NCBI GenBank assembly: GCA_002350445.1
Contig: DEEV01000010.1
Span: forward strand, 7,752 to 15,159
Direction of reading: 5' to 3'
Origin: Treponema sp. UBA2869
GTDB lineage: Bacteria > Spirochaetota > Spirochaetia > Treponematales > Treponemataceae
DNA: 7,408 nt
The number at the start of each line of letters is the position of its first letter. Within the stretch, counting starts at the first letter, position 1. The translations under genes were made by a program, and so were the position numbers. Positions 1 to 6,727 of this stretch are shown here, piece by piece. The notes under the pieces are model-generated. The model was given only the letters and a program-made list of their open reading frames with translations. It did no database searches and had not been told where the DNA came from.

Positions 1-329
1 TGAATGCGTTCTTCTGACCAGCCTTTTTTTGCAAAATCATTTTGAGTAAGCTCTTTATGATTCGCAAATTCCCAAAGTGTTCTGTAAATTCGCTGATACA
101 TTTCTGCTGCGGCTTTATTTGTAAACGTAAGCGTCAAAATTTCTGACGCACGCACCTTTTTAGAAATAACAAGCCATGCAAAGCGGGTTGCCAGAACCTG
201 AGTTTTTCCAGAACCTGCGCCTGCCGCAACTACCGAGTTTTTTGTTTCAAAGCAAACATTTTGCTGTGCATCGTCCAGGAGTTTATCCAAAATGCCAAGA
301 TATTTATATTGTCCGTTTTCGTTAGTCAT
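1..329 (-). CDS. addA: AddA-type UvrD-family helicase/nuclease, N-terminal part (cut by window edge)
   Basis: This is the start of a superfamily 1A (UvrD/RecB) DNA helicase, the ATP-driven subunit that unwinds broken duplex ends for RecA-dependent repair. Only 109 codons are present; the gene runs off the left edge. Visible motifs are the Walker A loop GAGSGKT at residues 37-43, which should bind ATP through K42 and T43, and motif Ia, ILTLTFTNKAAAEM, at residues 64-77. The ATG at 329-327 abuts the TAA stop of addB (332-330), with a GGGAG Shine-Dalgarno 10 nt upstream inside addB, so the two are probably translated together. The AddA call rests mainly on this pairing with an AddB-like nuclease. 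The helicase motifs alone would also fit UvrD, PcrA or RecB, and the C-terminal nuclease domain expected of AddA (about 1,200 residues in Bacillus) cannot be seen here. Confidence 0.85.
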   Translation of the reverse strand, partial: MTNENGQYKYLGILDKLLDDAQQNVCFETKNSVVAAGAGSGKTQVLATRFAWLVISKKVRASEILTLTFTNKAAAEMYQRIYRTLWEFANHKELTQNDFAKKGWSEERI

Positions 330-3300
330 TTATTCTTCTCCCAGAAAATTTCCGATAGCAGGGAAAATTGATTCTCTTTTCTCCAGCAGGTTTTGTGCAA
401 CAGAATATGTTGTGCGGCAGATTCCTTTAAAATTGCAGCCTGCACAATTTTCGGAAAGCATTACATTTTGTTTGTCTTTTTCGTCGTTCGAGCTTTTTGG
501 AATGAAGTTTTCAGTCTGAACATTTGCACAGAACTGCCGGCAGTATTCTTCAAAAGTCTGCATTGTCGGCTTATAGTTTTCAAAGGAAATTACATCTGAA
601 AATCCTCTTGGCGTTTTAAATTCATCTACAACGGCCTTTTTCTCTCCGTCTTTTACAGCGTAAAAATAGCCCGCGCAAATTTCTTTTTTGCTGCCTTCGC
701 TGATGATTTTAAAATAAAGCGGCATCTGAAAATCACTGATTTTGTCGTCAACGTCTGTGTAGACTTCTTTTGGAAAAGCAGATTTTGTCTGTTTGTAGTC
801 AATTACAATCCATGAATTGTAGGGTAAAGGCGCCTTTAAAAGGCAGTCAACTGTTCCGAAATATAAATATTCGTTTGAAGGTGCGGCGTAAGTTCCTTCC
901 ACGCCAAAAACAGTGCAGTTTCCAATTCCGCTCATTTCTGTGATTGAGCCGTCTGCCTTTGTATTTGAAGCAAACGGAATAAACAGAGTTTTAAAAAAGT
1001 TATAAACATTTTCTGCAATTGTCTGTTTTTGTACAAGAAGAGTTTGAATAACAAGCGGACTGTTGCAGAAATTCATAGAAGAATGCTTGATTGCTGTTCC
1101 TGTAAGTTCTTCAAGTTGATTTTTTATCTGGAAGGAAAGCTCCTGTTCTTCGGGAACGCCGTCAGAGAAGTTCTGGGCTTCCGGCGAAAAAAATGAATCT
1201 TTTTCTTTGTCATAAACCGGGAGCGTTTTTCCAAGATATTGATTCATAAAGAGTTCAAGAATTTTGTGATACATGCTTCCAATTTCGCTTGGAGTCATAA
1301 GTTCTACGTCAAGACTGTCGTCGCGCAGTTTTAATATGCTCGAATAAAGCCATTTGCGCTGACACGGGAAAAACTTTTCCAGATCGCCGCGGGCGCTTAT
1401 TTTATATTTTGCTGCATTTTCGCCGCTTATTGCCGCCTGGTTTAATTCAGCTTTAATTTTGTTATATGCGTTTACTTCAGAATTTTCACATTCACGGTAT
1501 TTTATTGCCGAAATTCTTTCGTTGCGGGCTTTTCGTAAAATATAATCAATTTTCTGGTTAATTTCCTGATTGTTATAAAATACAAGAGCTTCGGTTGTGT
1601 GTGCGGTTTTTTGCCAGTGTTCAAGGCTCTGCTTTTGTTCTTTTGTAAGGGGAATTTCCGGCTGCAAATCAGAATTATTTTCTGCAGCTTTTTTTAGCCA
1701 GTTTTTTTCCTGAAGAATAAAATCTTCTGTGTCCAAATTTGGAACATCGTTTGCAGCGTCCAGCGCGCAATGTGGAATTGCAAAGCCTGCAAAGGTGTCT
1801 TCTGCGCACGAAAAATGAACGTAGTCAGTCTGAGAATTTTCGCCTGCAGCCTCATCATTTTTTCTTGCATAAAGCTGAATAAAAACGTTTGTGCGGTTTA
1901 TAAAGACATCTTCTTTTTCAAGACCAAGTTTACGGCGTTTCTCCGAGTTCAAAAAGGCAAGGCGTTTTCCTGGAACTTCAAGATTTTTCTGACTTGCATC
2001 AATTACAAACTGATATTTAAAATATGCTGAAGCCGAAAGCGTGTAAGGAAATATTGAAATTCCTGTTTGACTTTGCTGCGGCGTATAAGTTTTTTGTTCC
2101 AGTTCGTTTAAGAAAAAAGCGAACGGATTTTTTATTTTAATGTCATTTGCCTGAATAAAATCTGTTTCTATCTGAATAATGTCATCAAGTTCGCTTATAC
2201 AGCGGCCTAATATTGCGTCTGCCTGCAGTGAAAAATCTGCATTGTTCATAAAAAGGCGGCGAAAATCGCCCCAGGCTTTTTTTACTTTTTTGAACGTAAC
2301 CGGCAAATCTTTTTCTTCTTTTTTGTTTTCAAAAAAATCTCTTACGCACGATTTTATTCCGCGGTACAAGGCAATTTCCTGTTTTAAAAGCAGAGATTTT
2401 TTCTGATTTTTTTCTGAGCTGTCATTTGCAGTTTTGTAATAAAGCTTGTTGAGTGAGCGTTCCCAGATATCAACTCCGTCCTGAAAACTTGTGATGCAGC
2501 GCATTTTATTTCCATCACGGATTAAGGCTTCTTTTACCGGCTGAAGTTCAAAAGTAAGCTTTTCTTCGGTTTTGTCTTCGTGTTTTAGTGATAAAGTGAC
2601 TTGTTTTTTCCAGGGCAGCGTTTCATCAAGCAAAAGTGAACGAAGCGAGTCAAAAGAAAAATCGTTTTTGTAACATTCATTAATTTCGCTGAAAATTTTG
2701 CCGGCGCAGTTTTTTGTAAAAGGAATTCCGGCTCTTATTACAAACGGAACTTTGTAAAGTTCCAGTTCGCGTTCAAGATACGGGCGGTAAATTGCAAGAT
2801 TTGGAACGGTAAGGGCAATTTCTTCCCAGCGTGCGCTTTTATTTTTTATAAGTTCAATTATCTGAAGTATTGTTTGCCTTAGTTCTTTTCGTGAATCAGG
2901 GTAAAAATATGCTTTTGGCGATGGGAGATTTTGTCCAAGAGTTACAAGCGAAACGTTCGGGGCGTCCGCAAGAATTTCTTCAAAATCAGCGTAGTCTTCG
3001 AACTGTTCCGGGTAAAAAATAAAAAACTTTTTTTGCGAGTCCTGAATATCAAGTGCGCCTGTCCATGACGGCTCGAACAGTAAATTTTTTTCCAGGAAAT
3101 TTCTGTATGAATTGTAAATGTTCAGATAGTCAGAATCTTCTTCGTCGAGTGCTCCGTAAGTCTCTTTGTTTTGCTCAAGCTTTGCCTTCCAGAGATTCAG
3201 TGATGGAAGAATTTTTGAAAGCCAGTCGGTAAAAGCGTCCGAATTTCCGTTCATTTCCGGCGGGATGATTTTCTTTAATTTTGTATTATCGCCTGCGTCT

Positions 3301-3584
3301 TTTTCTGCATTTTTTTGAATAAAATCCTGTATAAAAAACTTTCTTAGCAGCGAAGGAATTGCGTTTTTGTCTTTTAATTTTGCACTTATAAACTGTGCTT
3401 TAAATTTATCCCAGGCGGTAAAGCGTTCAAGTGCAACCGCCTTTACCTGTGTGTGATTTTCTGTGATGCACCATTCCGCCCAGGTTTTTGCTACAACATC
3501 TGAAAGAAAAATAAAATATGCGTCAGGATTTGTGATATTACTTTTTAAACATTCCTGAATTGTCTCACCGGCTAGTTCCTGCAT
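330..3584 (-). CDS. addB: AddB-like subunit of the AddAB helicase-nuclease, with Fe-S PD-(D/E)XK nuclease
   Basis: AddB partners the AddA helicase in resecting double-strand breaks and cuts one strand with its own nuclease. The protein has 1084 residues (Bacillus AddB has about 1,160). The C-terminal nuclease is complete: H773 in GSMYHKILE, D913 in FGTVD, D929-x-K931 in VIDYKQ, and a QMPLY motif at 953-957. Four cysteines fit the AddB/Cas4-type 4Fe-4S staple: C741 in FFPCQRKWLY and C1047, C1050, C1056 in a CxxCx5C array. Residues 507-550 look like the late helicase-like region of AddB. The N-terminus has no Walker A; it begins with one helix and then the strand AYFIFLSDVVAKTW, so the helicase-like half should not hydrolyse ATP. 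The ATG at 3584 is the only reasonable start: an in-frame TAA lies seven codons upstream and the next Met is residue 111. No Shine-Dalgarno precedes it. A RecC/RexB-like name is possible, but the fold and motifs are well supported. Confidence 0.88.
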   Translation of the reverse strand: MQELAGETIQECLKSNITNPDAYFIFLSDVVAKTWAEWCITENHTQVKAVALERFTAWDKFKAQFISAKLKDKNAIPSLLRKFFIQDFIQKNAEKDAGDNTKLKKIIPPEMNGNSDAFTDWLSKILPSLNLWKAKLEQNKETYGALDEEDSDYLNIYNSYRNFLEKNLLFEPSWTGALDIQDSQKKFFIFYPEQFEDYADFEEILADAPNVSLVTLGQNLPSPKAYFYPDSRKELRQTILQIIELIKNKSARWEEIALTVPNLAIYRPYLERELELYKVPFVIRAGIPFTKNCAGKIFSEINECYKNDFSFDSLRSLLLDETLPWKKQVTLSLKHEDKTEEKLTFELQPVKEALIRDGNKMRCITSFQDGVDIWERSLNKLYYKTANDSSEKNQKKSLLLKQEIALYRGIKSCVRDFFENKKEEKDLPVTFKKVKKAWGDFRRLFMNNADFSLQADAILGRCISELDDIIQIETDFIQANDIKIKNPFAFFLNELEQKTYTPQQSQTGISIFPYTLSASAYFKYQFVIDASQKNLEVPGKRLAFLNSEKRRKLGLEKEDVFINRTNVFIQLYARKNDEAAGENSQTDYVHFSCAEDTFAGFAIPHCALDAANDVPNLDTEDFILQEKNWLKKAAENNSDLQPEIPLTKEQKQSLEHWQKTAHTTEALVFYNNQEINQKIDYILRKARNERISAIKYRECENSEVNAYNKIKAELNQAAISGENAAKYKISARGDLEKFFPCQRKWLYSSILKLRDDSLDVELMTPSEIGSMYHKILELFMNQYLGKTLPVYDKEKDSFFSPEAQNFSDGVPEEQELSFQIKNQLEELTGTAIKHSSMNFCNSPLVIQTLLVQKQTIAENVYNFFKTLFIPFASNTKADGSITEMSGIGNCTVFGVEGTYAAPSNEYLYFGTVDCLLKAPLPYNSWIVIDYKQTKSAFPKEVYTDVDDKISDFQMPLYFKIISEGSKKEICAGYFYAVKDGEKKAVVDEFKTPRGFSDVISFENYKPTMQTFEEYCRQFCANVQTENFIPKSSNDEKDKQNVMLSENCAGCNFKGICRTTYSVAQNLLEKRESIFPAIGNFLGEE

Positions 3585-3590
3585 ATTTTG

Positions 3591-3619
3591 ATTATAATAC
3601 GCTTACCCTGAAAAAAAAA
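3591..3619 (-). promoter_or_regulatory. Candidate addB promoter, placing transcription start at or near the ATG
   Basis: A perfect TATAAT reads on the minus strand at 3596-3591. Counting about 7 nt downstream puts transcription start at the addB ATG (3584) or one or two bases before it. The -35 region is poor: at 17 bp spacing it is a T-run inside the T9 tract (3619-3611), matching TTGACA at only two of six positions. The T-run might act as an upstream AT element instead. An overlapping TATTAT at 3599-3594 would start about 3 nt earlier. The only G-rich patch upstream (AGGG, 3609-3606) is too far away to be a ribosome binding site. Confidence 0.5.
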
Positions 3620-3647
3620 GCCTTCCGTAATGCACAAAAACATCTAA

Positions 3648-3676
3648 TTGAAAATAACTGTATTTGATAGTAAAAT
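3648..3676 (+). promoter_or_regulatory. Candidate sigma-70 promoter (distal) for the Lrp-aminotransferase operon
   Basis: TTGAAA at 3648-3653 and TAAAAT at 3671-3676 are separated by 17 bp, and each box matches the consensus at five of six positions. Transcription would start near 3683, giving a leader of about 30 nt before the regulator ATG. It overlaps a second candidate promoter, and the sequence alone does not say which is used. Confidence 0.45.
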
Positions 3677-3691
3677 GATTTATTCTATTAT
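3664..3691 (+). promoter_or_regulatory. Candidate sigma-70 promoter (proximal) for the same operon
   Basis: TTGATA at 3664-3669 and TATTAT at 3686-3691 are separated by 16 bp, with five of six matches in each box. Transcription would start near 3698, leaving about 15 nt of leader that still contains the GAGG ribosome binding site. It overlaps the distal candidate, so the two could not be occupied by polymerase together. Confidence 0.4.
3667..3688 (+). promoter_or_regulatory. Imperfect AT-rich dyad, possible Lrp-family operator
   Basis: The 22 bp stretch begins with ATAG and ends with CTAT. Seven of the eleven half-site positions are symmetric, and the middle is A/T-rich. Lrp/AsnC proteins typically bind AT-rich imperfect dyads of about 15 bp with this kind of outer AG/CT symmetry, and they often regulate their own operon. 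The dyad covers most of the proximal promoter, a suitable place for autoregulation by the protein encoded directly downstream. AT-rich DNA yields weak dyads by chance, so this is tentative. Confidence 0.25.
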
Positions 3692-3702
3692 TACAACAAT
3701 GC

Positions 3703-3706
3703 GAGG
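3703..3706 (+). promoter_or_regulatory. Ribosome binding site of the Lrp-family gene
   Basis: GAGG lies 6 nt before the ATG at 3713. It fixes this ATG as the start and contrasts with the divergent addB start, which has no such site. Confidence 0.65.
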
Positions 3707-3712
3707 TTTAAA

Positions 3713-4198
3713 ATGGAAGAAGTTCTTAATTTATTACGTCAGAATGCCAGATTGACTGTAGAAGATATTGCTGCAATGACAAAGAGATCCGCGGCGGAAG
3801 TTCAGTCGATTATTAAAAAGTTGGAAGACGACGGAGTAATTTTAAAGTACGCGGCCATTGTAAACCCGGAGAAAGACAAGGAAGCGCAGGAAAATGTAAT
3901 GGCTGAAATTCAGATTCAGGTTCAGCCGCAGCGCGAACATGGTTTTGATGCCATTGCAGACCGCATTTATCGTTTTCCACAGGTAAAATCACTTTATCTG
4001 ATGAGTGGTGGTTATGATTTTAAAATCATTATCGAAGGAAAATCACTTAAAGACGTTGCGCTTTTTGTTTCAGAAAAGCTTTCTACTCTGGAAGGTGTTC
4101 GTTCTACAAAAACAAACTTTGTTCTTAAAACTTACAAAGAAAACGACATTGTTTATGTAGAAGATGAATGTGATAGACGTGAAGGAGTACAGGCATAA
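3713..4198 (+). CDS. Lrp/AsnC-family transcriptional regulator (AlaR/YugG-like)
   Basis: This is a cytoplasmic DNA-binding regulator of 161 residues, the normal size for Lrp/AsnC proteins. Residues 1-50 form a winged helix-turn-helix (LTVEDIAAMTKRSAAEVQSI, then KKLEDDGVI). Residues 64-141 form the RAM effector and oligomerisation domain, with the usual GGYD turn at 99-102 and the closing strand TKTNFVLKTYK. The last 20 residues are an acidic and charged tail. Its TAA stop directly precedes the aminotransferase ATG. The same gene order occurs in Bacillus subtilis, where the Lrp-family AlaR (YugG) controls the alanine transaminase AlaT (YugH). By analogy this protein may sense an amino acid, perhaps alanine, and regulate its own operon; that is inference. 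The candidate dyad upstream fits autoregulation. The family call is firm, but ligand and direction of control are unknown. Confidence 0.9.
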   Translation: MEEVLNLLRQNARLTVEDIAAMTKRSAAEVQSIIKKLEDDGVILKYAAIVNPEKDKEAQENVMAEIQIQVQPQREHGFDAIADRIYRFPQVKSLYLMSGGYDFKIIIEGKSLKDVALFVSEKLSTLEGVRSTKTNFVLKTYKENDIVYVEDECDRREGVQA

Positions 4199-5371
4199 AT
4201 GAATACAAGAGAAGACAGATTTTGTTCAAAAATGCTGGAAATTCCTCCTTCTGGAATCCGAAAATTTTTTGAACTTTGTATAGGACATGATGATATTATT
4301 TCGCTTGGTGTTGGAGAACCTGATTTTCCGACTCCATGGGTTGTTCGCGAAGAAGCTTTCTATCACCTTGAAAAAGGTCATACTTCATACACTTCAAACT
4401 GGGGTTTAATAGAACTTCGCGAAGAGATTTGCAAGTATCTTGAACGTTACAATCTTCATTACGATCCAAAAACTGAAATTTTGCCGACAATTGGAGCCAG
4501 CGAAGGTCTGGATCTGGTTTTGCGTTCAATTTTGAATCCTGGTGATGAAATTATTGTTTGCGAACCTTGTTATGTATCATATCATCCGCTGGCTACTTTG
4601 TGTGATGCAAAGGTAATTCACCTTGATACAAGTAAAACAGGACTTTATCCAACTGCAGAATCTATTGAAGCTGTATGTTCGCCAAAAACAAAGGCTGTAA
4701 TGTTCTGTTCGCCAAGTAATCCTACGGGACGCGTAATTCCGGAAAGTGAACTTAAAAAAATTGCCGAAGTTGTAAAAAAGCATCAGATATGGTGTTTGAG
4801 CGATGAAATTTACTGCGAGCTTATGTACGACGGTAAAAAGCACGTTTCAATTGGTCAGTACGATGGAATGAAAGACTATGCAATTATTTTTAATGGTTTT
4901 TCAAAATCTTTTGCAATGACAGGCTGGCGTATTGGTTATATTGCGGCTCCTCATGATCTGCTTGTTCAGTGCTGCAAACTTCATGCTTACAGTTCAATTT
5001 GTCCTCCAATTTTCAGTCAGTATGCGGCCGCAGAAGGTTTGCGTAATGCGTGGGATGAAGTTGAAAAAATGCGCATTTCATATCAGCAGAGACGTAATTT
5101 AATGTATAAGGCTTTTTGTGATATGGGACTTCCGTGTACAGAACCGGAAGGTGCATTTTATATGTTCGCAGATATTCGCCCTACAGGTATGACCAGCGAA
5201 GATTTTGCGACAGAACTTATTCAAAAGCACAATGTTGCGGTAGTTCCGGGTACCTGTTTTGGTGCTGGTGGCGAAGGCTTTATCCGCTGCTGCTATGCTA
5301 CGGATATTAATAAGATAAAAACGGCTATGGAGCGTATTGCCAGTTTGGTAAAGGAAAAAACAGGAAAATAG
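4199..5371 (+). CDS. PLP-dependent aminotransferase, class I/II fold (AlaT/YugH-like)
   Basis: This is a cytoplasmic fold-type I aminotransferase of 390 residues, full length for the family. The cofactor site is complete: N174 in SNPTG (173-177), D202 and Y205 in SDEIY (201-205), the Schiff-base lysine K236 in GFSKSFAMTGWRIGY, and R244. R363 in FIRCCYA should bind the substrate carboxylate. The phosphate-loop region is GASEGLDL (99-106). The N-terminal ISLGVGEPDFPTPW closely resembles Bacillus YugH/PatA-type enzymes, and the linked Lrp-family gene strengthens that comparison. The likely reaction is transfer of an amino group between an amino acid such as alanine or aspartate and 2-oxoglutarate, but substrate cannot be read from sequence. 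The ATG at 4199 follows the regulator's TAA with no gap. GAAGGAG at 4181-4187 lies 11 nt upstream, slightly long spacing, inside the regulator gene, so translation is probably coupled. It is often annotated as aspartate aminotransferase. Confidence 0.93.
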   Translation: MNTREDRFCSKMLEIPPSGIRKFFELCIGHDDIISLGVGEPDFPTPWVVREEAFYHLEKGHTSYTSNWGLIELREEICKYLERYNLHYDPKTEILPTIGASEGLDLVLRSILNPGDEIIVCEPCYVSYHPLATLCDAKVIHLDTSKTGLYPTAESIEAVCSPKTKAVMFCSPSNPTGRVIPESELKKIAEVVKKHQIWCLSDEIYCELMYDGKKHVSIGQYDGMKDYAIIFNGFSKSFAMTGWRIGYIAAPHDLLVQCCKLHAYSSICPPIFSQYAAAEGLRNAWDEVEKMRISYQQRRNLMYKAFCDMGLPCTEPEGAFYMFADIRPTGMTSEDFATELIQKHNVAVVPGTCFGAGGEGFIRCCYATDINKIKTAMERIASLVKEKTGK

Positions 5372-5374
5372 GCG

Positions 5375-6718
5375 ATGTCAATATTATTAGCAATTATCAC
5401 AGCTGCTGTTCTCATTATTATTCTGATGATGCTCAAAACAGGTTCAAAAGCGTCTGGCGGAAAGAAAAAAGATACTAAAAAAGCGAAGACTTCTGTTTTA
5501 CGCGACGCAGAGCGCAAGCTGGCGCACGACCCTCATAATGTTACGGCACTTCAGAACGTAGGAGAAATTTATTTTTCTGATAAGCTTTGGGATAACTGCT
5601 TTAAGACATATAAAACCCTTTTTGATATTTCCGCTGCCCACGTGGAAGTTAATGTTGCACAAGCGGCAAGGCGAATGGGTATAGCTGCGTTTAATCTTGA
5701 ACAGTATGACGAAGCCTTAAACGGTCTTATGGTTTCTGTAAAAAAAGATCCTGATTCATTTGAAGGAAATTATTATCTTGGACGAGCCTTTTATATAAAA
5801 GAGATTTACGACAAGGCAATTATTTGTTTTAAAAAGGCAAAGTCTTTGATGCCGGAAAATACCGAAATCAATCAGTTTATGGGCTTGTGCTTTTTTAAGC
5901 TTCAGAAATACCGCGAATGTCTTCCATTCTTAAAACGCGTGCTGGAAGAACATCCTGACAACAAAGAAATTCTTTTTAATATGGCTGTTGCAATGACAGA
6001 AGTTGGAATGGGCGAAAAGGCTCTTAAGGTTTTTATGCACCTTCGCCCGGACCCTCAGTTTGGTGCTCAGTCTTGTCTTGAAGCCGGAAAAACTCACGAA
6101 AAAACAAAGGATTTTGTAAACGCCGTAAAAGATTACGAAATTGCGCTTAAACTTGAAAATGTTCCTGAACAGATTTCGCTTCAGATAAAATACAGACTTT
6201 CAAATGCTCTTATTGCAATGAACGATATTTCAAAAGCGCTGGTTTATCTGCGTCAGATTCAGGAAGTAAAAACAGGTTATAAAGATGTTGATGCTCTCGT
6301 AGTGCGCTATTCAGAATTGAATCAGAACAAAAACCTTCAGACTTACATTATGGCTGGTACAAGTGACTTTGTTGCTCTTTGCCGTAAGTTTATTTCTACA
6401 TATTATAAGAATTCGTTTGTAAAAGTCGAAGATGTTTCGGTTGCTTCAGAAAGTATAGAAATTATCTGTTCTATAGAAAATCCAAAATGGGAAGCACGTC
6501 AGCTTTTCCGTTTTTACCGCACTCAGACTGTTATTGGTGATGTTTATATCCGCGAATTCCATGGAAAACTTCGCGATGTAAAATGTGACCAGGGAATTTG
6601 TGTAACGCTCGGTTCTTTTTCGGAAAGTGCGCACAAATTTACAGACGGTCGCCCAATCGACTTAATCGAAAAAGATCAGCTTTCTAAAATTCTTAAGAAA
6701 ATAAATATGCTGGGCTAG
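5375..6718 (+). CDS. Membrane-anchored TPR protein with Mrr-like C-terminal domain
   Basis: I do not recognise a named gene here. The protein has 447 residues. Residues 2-20 are one hydrophobic helix, followed by a lysine-rich linker (21-39), so by the positive-inside rule the rest should face the cytoplasm. Six or seven tetratricopeptide-like repeats cover about 44-300; the clearest are 131-164 (GNYYLGRAFYIKEIYDKAI), 165-198 (FMGLCFFKLQKYRECLPFL) and 231-262. TPRs mediate protein contacts. Residues about 328-445 resemble the Mrr restriction-endonuclease catalytic fold, ending in GICVTLGSFSESAHKF and then PIDLIEKDQLSKIL, but the acidic-plus-lysine active site appears altered (E362, L377, R379 where D, Q/E and K are expected). 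It may therefore bind nucleic acid or protein without cutting. The ATG is 3 nt after the aminotransferase TAG, with AGGA at 5362-5365 as ribosome binding site. It sits between metabolic and ribosome-modification genes, which says little about role. The TPR call is firm; the Mrr-like call comes from my own reading of the pattern. Confidence 0.85.
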   Translation: MSILLAIITAAVLIIILMMLKTGSKASGGKKKDTKKAKTSVLRDAERKLAHDPHNVTALQNVGEIYFSDKLWDNCFKTYKTLFDISAAHVEVNVAQAARRMGIAAFNLEQYDEALNGLMVSVKKDPDSFEGNYYLGRAFYIKEIYDKAIICFKKAKSLMPENTEINQFMGLCFFKLQKYRECLPFLKRVLEEHPDNKEILFNMAVAMTEVGMGEKALKVFMHLRPDPQFGAQSCLEAGKTHEKTKDFVNAVKDYEIALKLENVPEQISLQIKYRLSNALIAMNDISKALVYLRQIQEVKTGYKDVDALVVRYSELNQNKNLQTYIMAGTSDFVALCRKFISTYYKNSFVKVEDVSVASESIEIICSIENPKWEARQLFRFYRTQTVIGDVYIREFHGKLRDVKCDQGICVTLGSFSESAHKFTDGRPIDLIEKDQLSKILKKINMLG

Positions 6719-6722
6719 GCGG
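6717..6722 (+). promoter_or_regulatory. Ribosome binding site that decides the GTG start of rsmE
   Basis: AGGCGG, one mismatch from AGGAGG, lies 5 nt before the GTG at 6728 and overlaps the stop codon of the TPR gene. No ATG lies close by in that frame (the next is at about codon 89), and the GTG gives an N-terminus (NICLF) of the kind RsmE proteins have. Confidence 0.6.
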
Positions 6723-6727
6723 TAAAA

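Noticed and set aside
292..599. Short overlapping open frames on the plus strand opposite addB
   Set aside because: They lie inside a well-supported gene on the other strand, overlap each other in different frames, have no domain pattern and look like translation of antisense sequence. The same applies to frames at 1770-2030 and 2179-2406.
330..1364. Cas4-like Fe-S nuclease signature suggesting a CRISPR adaptation gene
   Set aside because: The cysteine and PD-(D/E)XK pattern is shared with AddB. The 1084-residue length, the helicase-like N-terminal half and the adjacent UvrD-family helicase fit AddB, and no repeats or other cas genes are present.
1..3584. A possible defence system (helicase plus nuclease pair divergent from a regulator)
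   Set aside because: The pair has the standard gene order and motifs of housekeeping AddAB repair. The neighbours are core metabolic and ribosome genes, with no mobile-element signs.
3585..3712. Rho-independent terminator, riboswitch or small RNA in the intergenic region
   Set aside because: No GC-rich stem followed by a T-run is visible on either strand. The A9 tract is not preceded by a hairpin, and the predicted leaders are too short for a riboswitch.
4296..4843. Minus-strand open frames opposite the aminotransferase gene
   Set aside because: They are antisense to a complete, motif-verified enzyme and their translations look compositionally arbitrary. Frames at 5293-5517 and 6446-6634 were rejected for the same reason.
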